Shown: positions 1 to 10,947 of the stretch, piece after piece
Layout of the letters: the number at the start of each line of letters is the position of its first letter
Numbering within the stretch: the stretch's first letter is position 1
Source: Chiua virens
Taxonomy: Eukaryota; Basidiomycota; Agaricomycetes; Boletales; Boletaceae
Assembly: GCA_019787685.1 (NCBI GenBank)
Contig: JAHNUO010000005.1
Span: 1,054,001-1,118,000 of the forward strand
Length of the DNA: 64,000 bases
Reading direction: 5' to 3'
Position numbers and translations under genes: made by a program
Notes under the pieces: generated by a model
What the model saw: the letters and a program-made list of their open reading frames with translations, nothing else
Database searches by the model: none
What the model was told of the DNA's origin: nothing

Positions 1-485
1 GTTTCAACTAGCCTATCGGTGGGGATGGCGAGAAATATTCGCTACGTGGACCTATACGCGCTCTCAGACATGTTTGTGACAAGCGGCGAATGTCGTTCCT
101 GAATCGTCTGACGTGGCAGTTTTTTTTTTTTCCTGTCTCAAGCTGCTGCCGAACATACTTGAGGCGAGATCCATCAAGTTCCGGTCGTTCCGGAACGTCG
201 GTACGAATACGCGCCGCGGCTGACACAAAGGAACCTGAACATTTGGAAGCAAGGTAACCGATGACGATCATACCAAAACCTAGCTCACACCATCGCGCAC
301 ACACAAATCGCTAGCCAAAATAAAATACTGATATACTTACGCTGGTGTGGCAGCAGAACAACAAGGGAGGCAACAGGTACTTACACACCCTGCCTAGCGC
401 AGAGTTTGAACTTGAGGCCGCGAACCCGAATCGAGCGAAATGCTAGGAAAACAAGGCGAAAGAAACATATCTCACCCAACCCCAT
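1..485. other. Intergenic, no gene recognised
   Basis: This is the sequence downstream of the U1-70K stop codon. It holds a T-run near 120-132 and short open frames on the minus strand that resemble no family I know. I see no splice-supported gene here. Confidence 0.5.
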
Positions 486-1774
486 CTAATATCGCGGTCG
501 TTTAGCATCCCTGTCGTCATACCCACCAGGTCCTTCTCGTTTGAGATCGCCCCTGTAGCCCCCTCCTGGACCATACCCACCACCAGGGGGTCCATAACCT
601 TGACCGGGAGGTCCATAACCGCCTGGACCACCAGGACCTCCACCTGCAGGACCATACCCATTAGTATGACCATCACCAAATCCACCTCCCTGGTACCCAA
701 TGCCTCCGCCACGGCCACCCCTAAGTTATGTCAGTTGACGGACACACAGCAAGCAGTATCAATTACCTGTAACCGTCGTCACGATTACCGCGGAAACCGC
801 CACCGCCTCCGCCTCCACGAAACCCTCCACGATCGCCGAAACCACCACCCCTGAAGCCCCCACCCCTCCCGCCGCGGAAACCACCACGATCGCCGAAGCC
901 GCGTGCGCCGAATCCCCCTCTACCGCTCCTAGGGTTCACTACGGGAGCGGCGGCGGCGACGGCGGCGGGTTCGACTGCTTTTGGTCTACCACCGAGACCA
1001 CCACCTAGTCGTCGTGGCTTCCAGCCACGTACTGTTCGTCCGCGCTCGACATCCACAAGAATACGTTTACCCATTATATGGAGACCATCAGATTCCTTGT
1101 ACGCAGCTGAAAGTTGCATAAGAAAAGACATTTTGAAAGAAAATGAGATCAGATGTACCCTTCATATCCCTTTCGCGCTCATACACGATGAAGGCATATC
1201 CCCTACCGCGGTTTTTCTTGTCTCGAACGATTCTTACCCGTTCAATGGTGCCAAAAGTCTCAAACTCGCGTCGTAGATCACTTTCAGTCGCAGTTTTGTG
1301 CTGCGCTTAAGAAATCAGATCAGAGTAAAGCTGTATCGGGGATACACTTACTAAGCGGGAGATGAAGAGAGTCTTGTAAGGATCTCCAATAGCTTCTGGG
1401 TCGTCTGCTGGCTTATCTAGTGGATGGTGAAAATTAAATAAATGGATTGACTGGGCAGAACACTGACAAGTTTCTTTTGCAATTTTAAATTCTTCCGTCT
1501 TTTTTTTCTTGCGTTCCTCCCGTCTGATTTGCCGCTTGGTCTCTTCCGCAAGAGTAAAAGCAGGTTCTTCCCCTTCTTCCATTGCGTCTCCTTCACCGCT
1601 CAACATCGTTGCGGTTGACTCCTCCTTGAGCCGGTGGAGAATCTCTGCTACTCCAAAAACATCTTTGCTGCGGACACGGTCGATATCTTTTCCGACAGGC
1701 CGCTGGTACGGAAGTGGTGGGCGTGGAGCGAATAGTTTGAGAAGGTTCGGAGGTAACAAATGAGTGCCAGGCAT
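486..1774 (-). CDS. U1 small nuclear ribonucleoprotein 70 kDa (U1-70K)
   Basis: U1 snRNP protein that binds U1 snRNA stem-loop I and acts in 5' splice-site recognition in the nucleus. My model has five exons, 1774-1468, 1416-1352, 1300-1159, 1106-767 and 720-486 (1089 nt, 362 aa), all with GT-AG introns. The N-terminus has the family signature [21 protein letters not shown] basic, Lys/Arg-rich helix precedes a single RRM with RNP2 (LFISRL) and RNP1 (GRGYAFIVY). The C-terminus is a long Gly-Arg-rich tail of RGG/FRGG repeats followed by Pro-Gly-Tyr repeats. I chose the ATG at 1774 because the signature starts there; an in-frame ATG at 1864 would add a tail not seen in the family. The metazoan-type RS domain appears to be replaced by RGG repeats. 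The gene is divergent from COX10, with 217 bp between the start codons. Confidence 0.93.
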
Positions 1775-1991
1775 TTGTCGGCGAAGGCTGGTCGGAACCG
1801 GAACAGAAAGTGTGAGTTGGTCTTTTGACAATGAGAGGGTTCGGGAGGACGTGTTCAATTTCAAACTCCGACTTTCATACGCTTCCGGGACCGGACTGCA
1901 TTGCCATTCAAGTGATTTGTGCTACTCGTCGTCCAGTATGTTGAGTGACTCTGAAGCACGTCCGCTCACCAATGATTATTTGTAGGTTGAA
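1775..1991. promoter_or_regulatory. Shared divergent promoter region, U1-70K / COX10
   Basis: These 217 bp separate the start codons of two divergently transcribed genes, so both promoters and 5' UTRs must lie here or overlap the neighbouring gene. I see no clear TATA box. Confidence 0.5.
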
Positions 1992-3251
1992 ATGTTAAGT
2001 TTACTGGCTCTTAGGCCATGTAGCCGCTCAGCACTCTCCTCGACTCGTCTTGTCTCGGCCACCCGATCGTTCTTTCGCCAACATACCGTTCACCAGCAGT
2101 CTGGTTTGACCACAGCTGCCCAAAAGGATTTCGCATCGTATTTCTTTCACAACGATCATTGGGATGCTCTGTCTCTCTCTCGCTTTGCGAGAAAACCAGT
2201 GGAGCCCCCTCCAACGTTCCGAGAGAATGCCATCCTCACACCCAAACGCCTCCTGAGCATCTACGCTCAACTTTCCAAGACACGACTCACAGTATTAGTT
2301 GTGCTCACGGCTGCGTCTGGTGTTGCGCTTTCTCCGATGCCTACCACTCTGCCAATCTTACTATCCACTGCTCTCGGTACAGCACTGTGTTCGGCGTCGG
2401 CAAACACACTCAATCAACTACAAGAAGTCCCTTATGACGCGCAGATGGTTCGAACTCGACAACGTCCGCTAGTTCGGCGTGCGATCAGCCCCGTACACGC
2501 AACCTGTTTTGCCATTGCAACTGGCATAGCTGGTCCCGTACTCTTGTGGACTATGACGAACCCCCTGACGGCCGTCATCGGAGCATCAAATATAGGTCTG
2601 TACGCAGGTCTATACACATACCTAAAGCGCAAGAGCGTCTTGAACACGTGGGTTGGTGCTGTGGTCGGTGGGCTGCCTCCCTTGATGGGCTGGACAGCTT
2701 GTGGCGGGAAACTCCTTCCTACGTCAGACTATCCGGTCCAATTCTTCCTTCCGCCCTTCCTCACAGATATCCCGCCGGACATGTCTATGATCGACAACCC
2801 TCTTGCCGCTTTCTCGTTGTTCCTGCTGCTTTACAGCTGGCAATTTCCTCATTTTAATTCCTTGTCGTATCTTATACGAGCGTCCTACGCCCAAGCAGGG
2901 TACAAAATGTTGTCCGTCCTATCTCCTCAACGCAATGCTCTGGTCAGCCTGCGACACACGTTGCTTTTGGTACCGATATGCTCGATACTTGTCCCGCTCT
3001 CCGGCCTGACCACGTGGACATTTGCTCTGACCTCACTTCTACCGAACTGCCTTTGGGTTAGATCTGCAGCTGGGTTTTGGCGCTCGTGTGGGGAGAAACA
3101 AGCCAGGTCATTGTTTCACACGAGCTTGTGGTACCTCCCCGTTATACTTGCGTTGATGATGGTGCACAAGCAGGGGGTAGATTGGGCTGATTGGCAAACG
3201 GAGAAAGTAGAAGAAAGTAAAAAAGTAGAGGATACCGATGCGGCACGGTAA
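1992..3251 (+). CDS. COX10: Protohaem IX farnesyltransferase, mitochondrial (COX10)
   Basis: Farnesylates haem B to haem O, the first step of haem A synthesis for cytochrome c oxidase, in the mitochondrial inner membrane. It is a single intronless ORF of 419 aa, the usual fungal length. The first ~40 residues are rich in Ser, Arg and Leu with few acids, as in a mitochondrial presequence. The UbiA prenyltransferase core begins near residue 88 (LSIYAQLSKTRLTVLVVLTA). The first Asp-rich motif is NQLQEVPYDAQM followed by RTRQRPLVRR. A conserved loop reads YTYLKRKSVLNTWVGAVVGG and then PPLMGW. The third region, around YSWQFPHFNSLSY, matches the family's WQ.PHF motif. Several hydrophobic membrane segments follow. 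The C-terminal ~25 residues are acidic and Lys-rich and probably not conserved. Confidence 0.95.
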   Translation: MLSLLALRPCSRSALSSTRLVSATRSFFRQHTVHQQSGLTTAAQKDFASYFFHNDHWDALSLSRFARKPVEPPPTFRENAILTPKRLLSIYAQLSKTRLTVLVVLTAASGVALSPMPTTLPILLSTALGTALCSASANTLNQLQEVPYDAQMVRTRQRPLVRRAISPVHATCFAIATGIAGPVLLWTMTNPLTAVIGASNIGLYAGLYTYLKRKSVLNTWVGAVVGGLPPLMGWTACGGKLLPTSDYPVQFFLPPFLTDIPPDMSMIDNPLAAFSLFLLLYSWQFPHFNSLSYLIRASYAQAGYKMLSVLSPQRNALVSLRHTLLLVPICSILVPLSGLTTWTFALTSLLPNCLWVRSAAGFWRSCGEKQARSLFHTSLWYLPVILALMMVHKQGVDWADWQTEKVEESKKVEDTDAAR

Positions 3252-3634
3252 TGAGTTAAAACGATGCCTTGAAACGCGCGTAATATACACATCTTGCTGT
3301 CCGATTACTCGGGATGAAATCGGTTAGGTAGTGTGCCGAGGACCGCGCTACTGACAGCTATCAGCTAAGCGAGTCGATTGTCATTACCGCGAGGAACCAC
3401 TGAGTCTGCCTACTCCAATGCGCGGTGTCTTTAACAGGAACATAGATGGTTTCCGAGTATATTTTATAGAACTCATGATTATGCGACAGCAAGAAACCAG
3501 GTCACTGGTCAACTGCTCCCAAGCACCTCACCACAGGAGTGGGTCGGTTGAATACCTACAAGTGATTGTCCAATCGGTAGATGCACTCTCGAAATGACGG
3601 GAGGCACCAGTGCCTATGACAAGACAAAGACCTC
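3252..3634. other. Convergent intergenic spacer
   Basis: This is 3' flanking DNA between the convergent COX10 and ZNF830-like genes. I see no gene or repeat in it. Confidence 0.5.
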
Positions 3635-4438
3635 TCAGACGACCCCTGCGTTTGACTTTGCAAAGCGAGATGCTTCTCGTCTCTTCCGTAGAGCCTCTAG
3701 CTTGTTCTTCATGGCGGTAACTTTCATGTCCGCTTCCTCCTGCGCGCGCTCCTCGTCCATAAGGCGGTCCATGATCAACTCTCGTTCCTCCAGTTCTTTC
3801 CGTCGCCTTTGGTCCTCATCCGCTTTGGGCTCCGGCTGGGTAGGTGTAGCATCTTGAGTAGGGAAGCCCTCGGCCGGATTTGAGACAAGCTCAGGCTCCG
3901 CAAATATCGTAGCGTGGTCATAGGTTGCAGCTTCGTCGGGAGCATTGATCACGGATTGCTGGAATTGAAGCCACTCTTGGTCGAGTGAAGACTGTCCACC
4001 TCCCTCTGTCGGCCGGGGAATATCCGAATTACCCATTTCGTCGGCGTCAGAGTCGGAATCATTGAACGAAGGAAAGGGCGCGCGTGATGGATCAGAGAAG
4101 AAATCCGAAGGGAAATGGGACGTTGCCGACGTGACCTTCGACTTTTTGGTGACATTCTGAATATCTCCGGTCATATCGTCCGCAGGTGCTTTTCGCTTGA
4201 GAAGTGTGGCTTCCTCTTCCAGCTCGATCTCCTTCCTCCTCCTCTCCTCCACCTTGATGCGAGCTGCATTTGTGCGATGTGCTTTGCTCCCCAAGTGACC
4301 GTCCCAAGCAGATGGATGTTTGATATTTATCTCGCAAACGATGCAGCGTAATTGTCCACCAGACGTATAAGATGCCAGGGGATGGTCAATCCGTATCTCT
4401 TGTCGTTTTGCCTTGAGGAGTGTTCGAACGTCTGCCAT
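3635..4438 (-). CDS. ZNF830/CCDC16-like zinc-finger coiled-coil protein
   Basis: A 267-aa intronless ORF. The N-terminus MADVRTLLKAKRQE is followed by a single zinc finger with Cys32, Cys35, His48 and His54 (CIVC ... HLGSKAH), of the type found in RNA-binding and splicing-associated fingers. The middle is acidic and Ser-rich (SDSDAD near residue 125) and contains SLDQEWLQFQQSV, a motif shared by CCDC16/ZNF830 orthologues. The last ~60 residues are Glu/Arg-rich and predicted coiled coil, ending KRREASRFAK. Family knowledge places ZNF830 with late spliceosomal complexes and genome maintenance; that role is inferred here. The start at 4438 is the first ATG of the frame. Confidence 0.85.
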   Translation of the reverse strand: MADVRTLLKAKRQEIRIDHPLASYTSGGQLRCIVCEINIKHPSAWDGHLGSKAHRTNAARIKVEERRRKEIELEEEATLLKRKAPADDMTGDIQNVTKKSKVTSATSHFPSDFFSDPSRAPFPSFNDSDSDADEMGNSDIPRPTEGGGQSSLDQEWLQFQQSVINAPDEAATYDHATIFAEPELVSNPAEGFPTQDATPTQPEPKADEDQRRRKELEERELIMDRLMDEERAQEEADMKVTAMKNKLEALRKRREASRFAKSNAGVV

Positions 4439-5205
4439 GGGCGAAGGCTAGTGCACGTGGGTCTGGCGCATTTAGACCAAAACGCCATGGTCCGTGAGAA
4501 CGTTAAGCCGGATTTGGGAATAATAATTCTTTGATCCCCTTCAACTTGAAAGCTTCATTCTTCAAGCCTCCGAGTTCAAACGTTCAGTGGCAAAGCTTTA
4601 AGCTTCAAACGTTACAATATAGCTCACTACTTATCTCAAACCTAGTTTCAGACAAAAGAAAAAAAGGCGCTGTAGCACCTGTCAACAAACCGCAGTCATG
4701 TGCAATGAAACGTCTCCATACAGTACGTGTGGTAGTCTCAAACCGATCGCGACTGCCATCAATTACTCAAATGGCTGTGAGTCGCACGTACTAGTCAGAC
4801 ATGTCACATGAAGTTTAGAGTCACCTATCTGGGCATTTTTGATCCAAACTGTCAGATTCACAACCTGCTCTTCAGTTCTAAGAAACATTAGACCGTTGTT
4901 CATTTCAATGTCTTTCACAGGTTCAAGTTGAAGTCGCCACGCGTCACGTATTGGAGGTATGTACATGTGTTGCTTGTACGTTCGGCGTACTTCGGATTGA
5001 AACTGAAGCTTGAGGGAAGAATGTCATGTAGGCGATCATCGCGTTTCGTATCATGACATATGGCTCCATGAGAGCACCTGATCTGACTACGCTACACTGT
5101 GACCCGTGGCCTATATATTCCCATCTTTCATAGCTCAGTACATTCCAGATTCTGTGACCTTCTTTCCGTCTCCATTGTGACCAAGTCAAGTCCACAACAA
5201 GTCTG
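4439..5205. other. Intergenic, 5' region of GH79 gene 1
   Basis: No gene is seen. The last ~240 bp, from about 4960, are duplicated upstream of the second GH79 gene at about 8630-8861, so they form the promoter part of the tandem duplication. Confidence 0.5.
5112..5117 (+). promoter_or_regulatory. TATA box of GH79 gene 1
   Basis: TATATA in the context GGCCTATATATTCC lies 94 bp upstream of the ATG. The same GGCCTATATA context precedes the second copy. Confidence 0.55.
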
Positions 5206-7147
5206 ATGCTAGCTTTATACGGAGCAATACTGCTTGCCTTGCTTTCACTCGTTGTCGTGGCCATTGATGTGACAGTCCCTCTTATTGCACCTCTTGATGC
5301 ACCATCAGTGAAGCCGGACCTCGTGTCACTCTCGATCGAACAGAACAAATGGGTAGCTTGGGCGGGAGCCACGGAGAAAAATGGGTTCTTCTACAACGCT
5401 CTCGATAACTTGGTTCAGATCACGAATTCGCCACCATTCATCAGAATTGGTGCCAACTCCGAAGATCATACCGATTTTAGCTACGACATTCAGGTACTCC
5501 TACAGCCATCAATTCCTAGCAGCGACAACTGACCGGGTGTTTCAGTTTGAGGAGATTGCCTCCAATCCTGTTACTCATCGTAGGGCAACCAACATTACTG
5601 TCGGGAAAGGATTCTATGACGTCATATCTCATCTCCCTTCCGGCAAGTTCTGATTCATACTCACCGCGATATACTTCTGCTATAACTGATCGAGCAGGAA
5701 CACGTGTCCACTGGGGAGTCAACCTGAGGGAACTCAACTTGACTGCTGTATATCTCGAAACGAAGGCACTGGTCGAGGCCTTCGAGTCGCCAGCAGTCAA
5801 GGTAAAGGGAATCACATTGAACTTCATTGAGGTGGGCAACGAAGCCGATCTTTACAATCAGAATGGAGGCAGGAATAGTAGTTGGAGTGTTTTCGAATAT
5901 GTCCCTCAGTGAGTGTATCTTCGATCTTGCCTCGGCAACTACCTTAATTTTTGGCGAAGATGGGTGGAATTTGCTACCAACGTCTCAGAGACCGCCGGGC
6001 TATCAGAGACGTCGTTCACTAAGTTGATAGGGGGTGCATTTGCTGGTTCTTCGCACGACGATCTTACTGGTTTCTCGCCGCAAGCAATCTTTGCGGATGG
6101 CATTCTCGATAGCCTGCCTGGCTGCTTGATTACCGCGTACGCATTCCATTTGAAGGCTTTCATGTCACTTACCTTCCACAAAGGATTTCCCAGCATCGTT
6201 ATAGTGGCTCGTTTTGCACCGGATCTGGGCCGAGTACTGTTTTGCAGGATTTAATGACGAAGCGTTACATCCGTGGAAACATCAGTGTATTTGAACCAGA
6301 CATTGCAGCTACATTTTCACACGGCTTGGAGTACATCCTTGGCGAGACGAACAGTAAGTATCCAGTTGTGCCCTTGTTCTGTCGCTTCTAATGGGTTGGT
6401 GGTCTCAGGCATAAGCTGTGGGGGTGCACCAGGTACGTAAGACAATTTCAGATCCCAGCAAAACATTGATTATGTGTTGTAGGGGTGAGCAACACCGCTG
6501 GTGCTGCACTCTGGGCGCTCGATTATTCACTATTTGCGACCCAAGTTGGCATCAGTAGATTGCACTTTCACCAAAGTGTTGGCAATCCATATAGCTTTGT
6601 GAGCTACCAAGTACGAACTAGTCCATTGCTCACGTTTGTCAACAGATCCAGCCCGTGACTCTCAACTCGGTTTCTTCACATATACAACCCCCTTACTATG
6701 CGGCGATCATCGCTGCGGAGGCTATCGGTTCAACTGGTTCCGCCCAGGTGGTCGAAATTTCCGTCTACGCAACTGACGTCTCTGGATATGCTATATATGA
6801 GCAGGGAAAACTAGTACGAGCAGTATTTATCAATATCGGCGCCTATCTTCCTGGCGGGGGAACGCGCACTGTTGCTCACATTGATATTGACTTCTCGGGC
6901 TACGGGCTAGAGGCACAGAATATGACTGTGAAAAGGCTTGACATCACGTACGGTGGATCCTTTCCGACCATCGCTGTTCTGACTCCCCTATAGGTACGCA
7001 GATGCGACCTCAGGGATTACCTGGGGTGGGCAAACGTATGAGACAGCCAACGCTAGGGTTAGCGGGTCGCTTCAGGTAGAAAATTTGCATGTCAAAGAAG
7101 GTTTGGATATTCGAGAGACTGAGGCAGTTCTACTTTCGTTTCTATGA
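5206..7147 (+). CDS. GH79 family glycosidase (beta-glucuronidase/heparanase-like), copy 1
   Basis: Predicted secreted glycoside hydrolase of family GH79, which removes glucuronic acid residues from polysaccharides or proteoglycans. My nine-exon model is 5206-5493, 5546-5642, 5698-5908, 5960-6136, 6184-6353, 6409-6432, 6483-6598, 6646-6947 and 6994-7147 (1539 nt, 512 aa). A signal peptide is evident (MLALYGAILLALLSLVVVAI). The acid/base Glu is probably in IEVGNEADLY and the nucleophile Glu in YILGETNS, following the GH79 arrangement. The C-terminal part (AEAIGSTGSAQVVEI ... FSGYGLEAQNMTVKRL) is the beta-domain. Intron 2 starts with GC rather than GT (5643-5697). Exon 6 is only 24 nt. The exact substrate cannot be told from sequence. 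Confidence 0.85.
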
Positions 7148-7377
7148 AGCTGAGTTCAAAGTAGTTTCGAACTTGTTCTAGTAGAATCCCCTTCCCCCTT
7201 GTTCTTTTGTACAACCCAATGGGTAACACGTACAGTCATCCACCGTCACTTGAAAAAAACCCGTGTACAGTTGAAAATTTCAGTACATTCTGTCATCACT
7301 CATGGTCAGAATAAAATATACGTATACCATTTTTGTCCGTTTCAAACGAGTCACGGTGCGACTCGGACCAGGATACA

Positions 7378-7457
7378 TAGACTCGTGACCAGCCGTCTAA
7401 AAGAGGCAACTGCGCAAGCCGTCGATAGACGCTTTTAGACGGCTGGTCACGAGTCTA
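7378..7457. repeat. Perfect 26-bp inverted repeat, 28-nt loop
   Basis: The arms at 7378-7403 and 7432-7457 are exact reverse complements, starting TAGACTCGTGACC and ending GGTCACGAGTCTA. Direct copies of GGATACATA lie just outside or overlap each arm (7371-7379 and 7460-7468). It may be a tiny MITE with a TA target duplication or a foldback scar. Confidence 0.7.
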
Positions 7458-8776
7458 CAGGATACATATGAGACAAAACTCGGGTGCGCACTCGTTCTCC
7501 ACATGATGGTTTGTATGTGCGTGAATCGGCAACTCGGCAGCGCAGCCTCCGAGCAGGAGCGAGTGGGTGTGGGACGCCAGGAAAACAAAAATCATGTATT
7601 GTTAGAATAGATTTTCGAATGTTTTGAATCTAAATCTGAATGTCCGGGTCTGCAACGCCCGCTAGCGCAGGCGAGCGAAACTTTCGAATTTACGGTAAAT
7701 CTCGTTTCTGATTAGTTGAACGCGCGTTACGGTAAGAGTACTAGTCCTTCGTTACTTTATGCTAAGTCTCAGATACTCCACCCGCCAACTTGAAAATCCC
7801 ACTTCACGTGCTGCACTTTACAAAATTTACACCATATCTGCGTTGTTTTAGAATACATTTCGCCGCTTTTCTGGCCTCAAAGAGCATCTATGATATACAT
7901 TACACATGTATCTACCTTCCCGCCAGTGGAGCATCTGAGACTTCGCCTCCTCCTCCCTCAGGGACTTACCGCTTTCGGCTCGCTTAATTGGGTAAGCGAA
8001 GCACCGTAACCGTAAATTTCTCGAACTGTTACAATCGCGATATCGATATTGATGACTGTAATGGGTCGTCAGGTTTGTCTGATGCATACGCGACGTGCGG
8101 GTCACTGAGCAGCGCTGCAGCCTGAGCGTTCAGCGCTCAGCAATTGGACCACAGCCTTCAATTGCAAGTTGACCGCGCTTATTCGACCAGTCTGAGTGAT
8201 GTAAATTTTTATAATTATTAAATCAAGCTGAAGCCTTCAAAGCTTCTGTCAGTACTTGATACTGAGACAACCTGCTCTCACCGTGGCCTGTGACGTATCC
8301 AGTTTCCAGAAGAGAGAAAAGAAAGGCTACTGAATGCCTGCCAGTGGCAACTAACTACAAAAACGTGACAGAACAGTACAATAAATATTGTAGCAAGTTG
8401 CCGACGGTCACCAGACGAAAGCCATCGATCCACAAAATTTCTCGAGGATTTTCAATTTGGTCTTGGACTAGTAACTCAGAAGTCATGCGTATACTTGGTT
8501 ATGAAGGTTCTTAGGGGATAGTTGGGCAGTATGAGGTACTGTAAGCTTATTTCAAGTAAAACAACATCGACAAGCTACTGTCTATTTTAGCTTCTTCTAC
8601 ACATTCAGGTCGCTGCCAGTCGCCATGCAAGGTATGTACATGTGTTGCTTGTGGATGCTCGGCACTTGAGACTCGAGGAAGACGGTCATGTAGATCGCTG
8701 TCACATTTCGTATCATGGGACATGGACCATGAGAGCACCTGATCTGCACGCCAGTTGACGTCTCCGTTTCCCGGCC

Positions 8777-8783
8777 TATATAA
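8777..8783 (+). promoter_or_regulatory. TATA box of GH79 gene 2
   Basis: TATATAA in the context CCGGCCTATATAATC lies 85 bp upstream of the ATG and matches the copy-1 position. Confidence 0.55.
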
Positions 8784-8861
8784 TCTCATTTTTCATAGGT
8801 TCAATTCATTTGAAAGTCTGACTTTCTCTCCGTATCCGATCTGACCAAGTCAAGCTCCAGG

Positions 8862-10872
8862 ATGTTGGGTTTGTATGGAGCGATACTACTGACTTCCCTT
8901 GTTTCACTCGTGGTCACGGCTGTTGATGTGACTGTCCCACTTACTGCACCTGATGGTGCTCCATCAGTGGCGCCGGACTTCGTGTCACTCTCGATCGAAC
9001 AGGACAGATGGGTAGATTGGGTGGGAACCACAGAGCAAAACAAGTTCTTCTACAACGCTCTCGATAACTTGGTTCAGATCACAAATTCGCCACCATTCAT
9101 CAGAATTGGTGCAGACTCCGAAGATCATACCGATTTTAGCTACGATATTCAGGTACCGTATACATTCTGTCATCAATTCGCCGCAGTGACAGCGTTGATC
9201 AAGTGTGCCAGTTTGAGGAGGATATTTTTCCTGCCTCCACTCCTGTTACTCCTTACCACGAGGCCACTAAAATCACCGTCGGGCAGAGATTTTATGACAT
9301 CATATCTCACCTTCCTTCCGGCAAGTTCTGATTCATACTCACCGCGATATACTTCTGCTATGACTGATCGAGCAGGAACACGTGTCCACTGGGGAGTCAA
9401 CCTGAGGGAACTCAACTTGACTGCTGTATATCTTGAGACGAAGGCACTGGTCGAGGCCTTCGAGTCGCCAGCAGTCAAGGCAAAGGGAATCACATTGAAC
9501 TTCATTGAGGTGGGCAACGAAGCCGATCTTTACCATCAGAATGGAGGCAGGAATAGTAGTTGGAGTGTTTTCAAATATGTCCCTCAGTAAGTGTATCTTC
9601 AATCTTCCCTTGGAAACTATCTTAATGCTTGGCGAAGATGGGTGGAATTTGCTACCAACGTCTCAGAGACCGCCGGGCTATCAGAGACGTCGTTCACTAA
9701 GTTGATAGGGGGTGCATTTGCTGGTTCTTCGCACGACGACCTTACTGGTTTCTCGCCGCAAGCAATCTTTGCGGATGGCATTCTCGATACTTTGCCTGGT
9801 GCCTTGATTACCACGTATGTCCTCCATTTAAAGGCTTTTGTGACTTATGACTTAATTTTTTCAAAGGATTTCCCAACACCAATACAGTGGCTCGTTTTGC
9901 ACCGGATCTGGTGCTGTTTTGCAAGATTTAATGACGAAGCGTTATATTCGCGGAAACATCAGTGTATTTGAACCAGACATTGCAGCTACCTTGTCACACG
10001 GCTTGGAGTACATCCTTGGCGAGACGAACAGTAAGTATCCACCTAAACCATTTTCTGTTGCTTCTAATGGGTTGGTGACCGCAGGCATGAGCTGTCACGG
10101 TGCACCGGGTGGGGACAGGACCATTTCGTATTTCTGCAAGACACTAATTATCTATTGTAGGGGTGAGCAACACCGCTGGTGCTGCACTCTGGGCGCTCGA
10201 TTATTCATTATTTGCGACCCAAGTTGGCATCAGTAGATTGCACTTCCACGAAGGTGTTGGCTACAAATATAATTTTGTGGGTCTTGCTACCGCAGACGAA
10301 CGAACCTCTCCGAGTCGCTCACGTTCATCATTATAGATCCAGCCTGTGACTCTTAACTACTCGATTCTGGATGGCTCGCCAATCCAGGCGCTTCCTCCCC
10401 ATATACAACCTCCTTACTATGCGGCGATCATTGCTGCGGAGGCTATCGGTTCAACCGGTTCCGCCCAGGTGGTCGAAATTCCCGTCCACGCAACTGACGT
10501 CTCTGGATATGCTATATATGAACACGGAGCACTCGCCCGAGCAGTATTTATCAATACTGTTGCTCATCTTCCTGGCGGGGGAACGCGCACTACTACTCAC
10601 ATTGATATTGACTTCTCGGGCTACGGGCTAGAGGCGCAGGATATGACTGTGAAAAGGCTTAACATCACGTATGATGGATTCTCTCCGACCATCGCTGTTC
10701 TCACTCTCCTATGTACAGGCACGCAAATGCGACATCGGGGATTACTTGGGGTGGCCAAACGTATGAGACAGCTGATGCTCGGGCTAGCGGATCTCTTCAG
10801 GTAGAAACTTTGTGTGTCAGAGAAGGTCTGGATATTCAAGAGACCGAGGCAGTTTTACTTTCGTTTCCATGA
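8862..10872 (+). CDS. GH79 family glycosidase (beta-glucuronidase/heparanase-like), copy 2
   Basis: Tandem paralogue of the preceding gene with the same nine-exon structure: 8862-9152, 9212-9320, 9376-9586, 9638-9814, 9867-10030, 10085-10108, 10161-10276, 10337-10668 and 10719-10872 (1578 nt, 525 aa). The signal peptide is MLGLYGAILLTSLVSLVVTA. The putative acid/base motif IEVGNEADLY and nucleophile motif YILGETNS are both kept. It is 13 aa longer than copy 1, mostly from insertions after FEED near residue 100 and at YSILDGSPIQAL. Intron 2 again has a GC donor (9321-9375). The donor of intron 6 is GTGGGG, weaker than GTACGT in copy 1, so splicing there may be less efficient. Exons 3 and 4 are nearly identical between copies, pointing to recent duplication or gene conversion. 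The 3' end faces the NPT1 gene 75 bp away. Confidence 0.85.
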
Positions 10873-10947
10873 AGTTGAGTTCAAAGTAGTTTCGAGCTTT
10901 CTATTCTGTTCTAGTGGAATTCTCTTCCCCCTGTTCCTTTGCACGAT

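Larger units (their letters stand above)
7148..8861. other. Spacer between tandem GH79 genes
   Basis: About 1.7 kb without a supported gene. It contains a perfect 26-bp inverted repeat (listed separately) and, at its right end from about 8630, the duplicated GH79 promoter with TATATAA at 8777-8783. Confidence 0.5.

Noticed and set aside
8..304. 98-codon minus-strand ORF as a gene
   Set aside because: No recognisable domain, no splice support, and it lies in 3' flanking DNA with a poly-T run.
1307..1864. Start of U1-70K at the upstream ATG 1864
   Set aside because: The added 30 residues precede the conserved [12 protein letters not shown] signature that starts the family, so ATG 1774 fits better.
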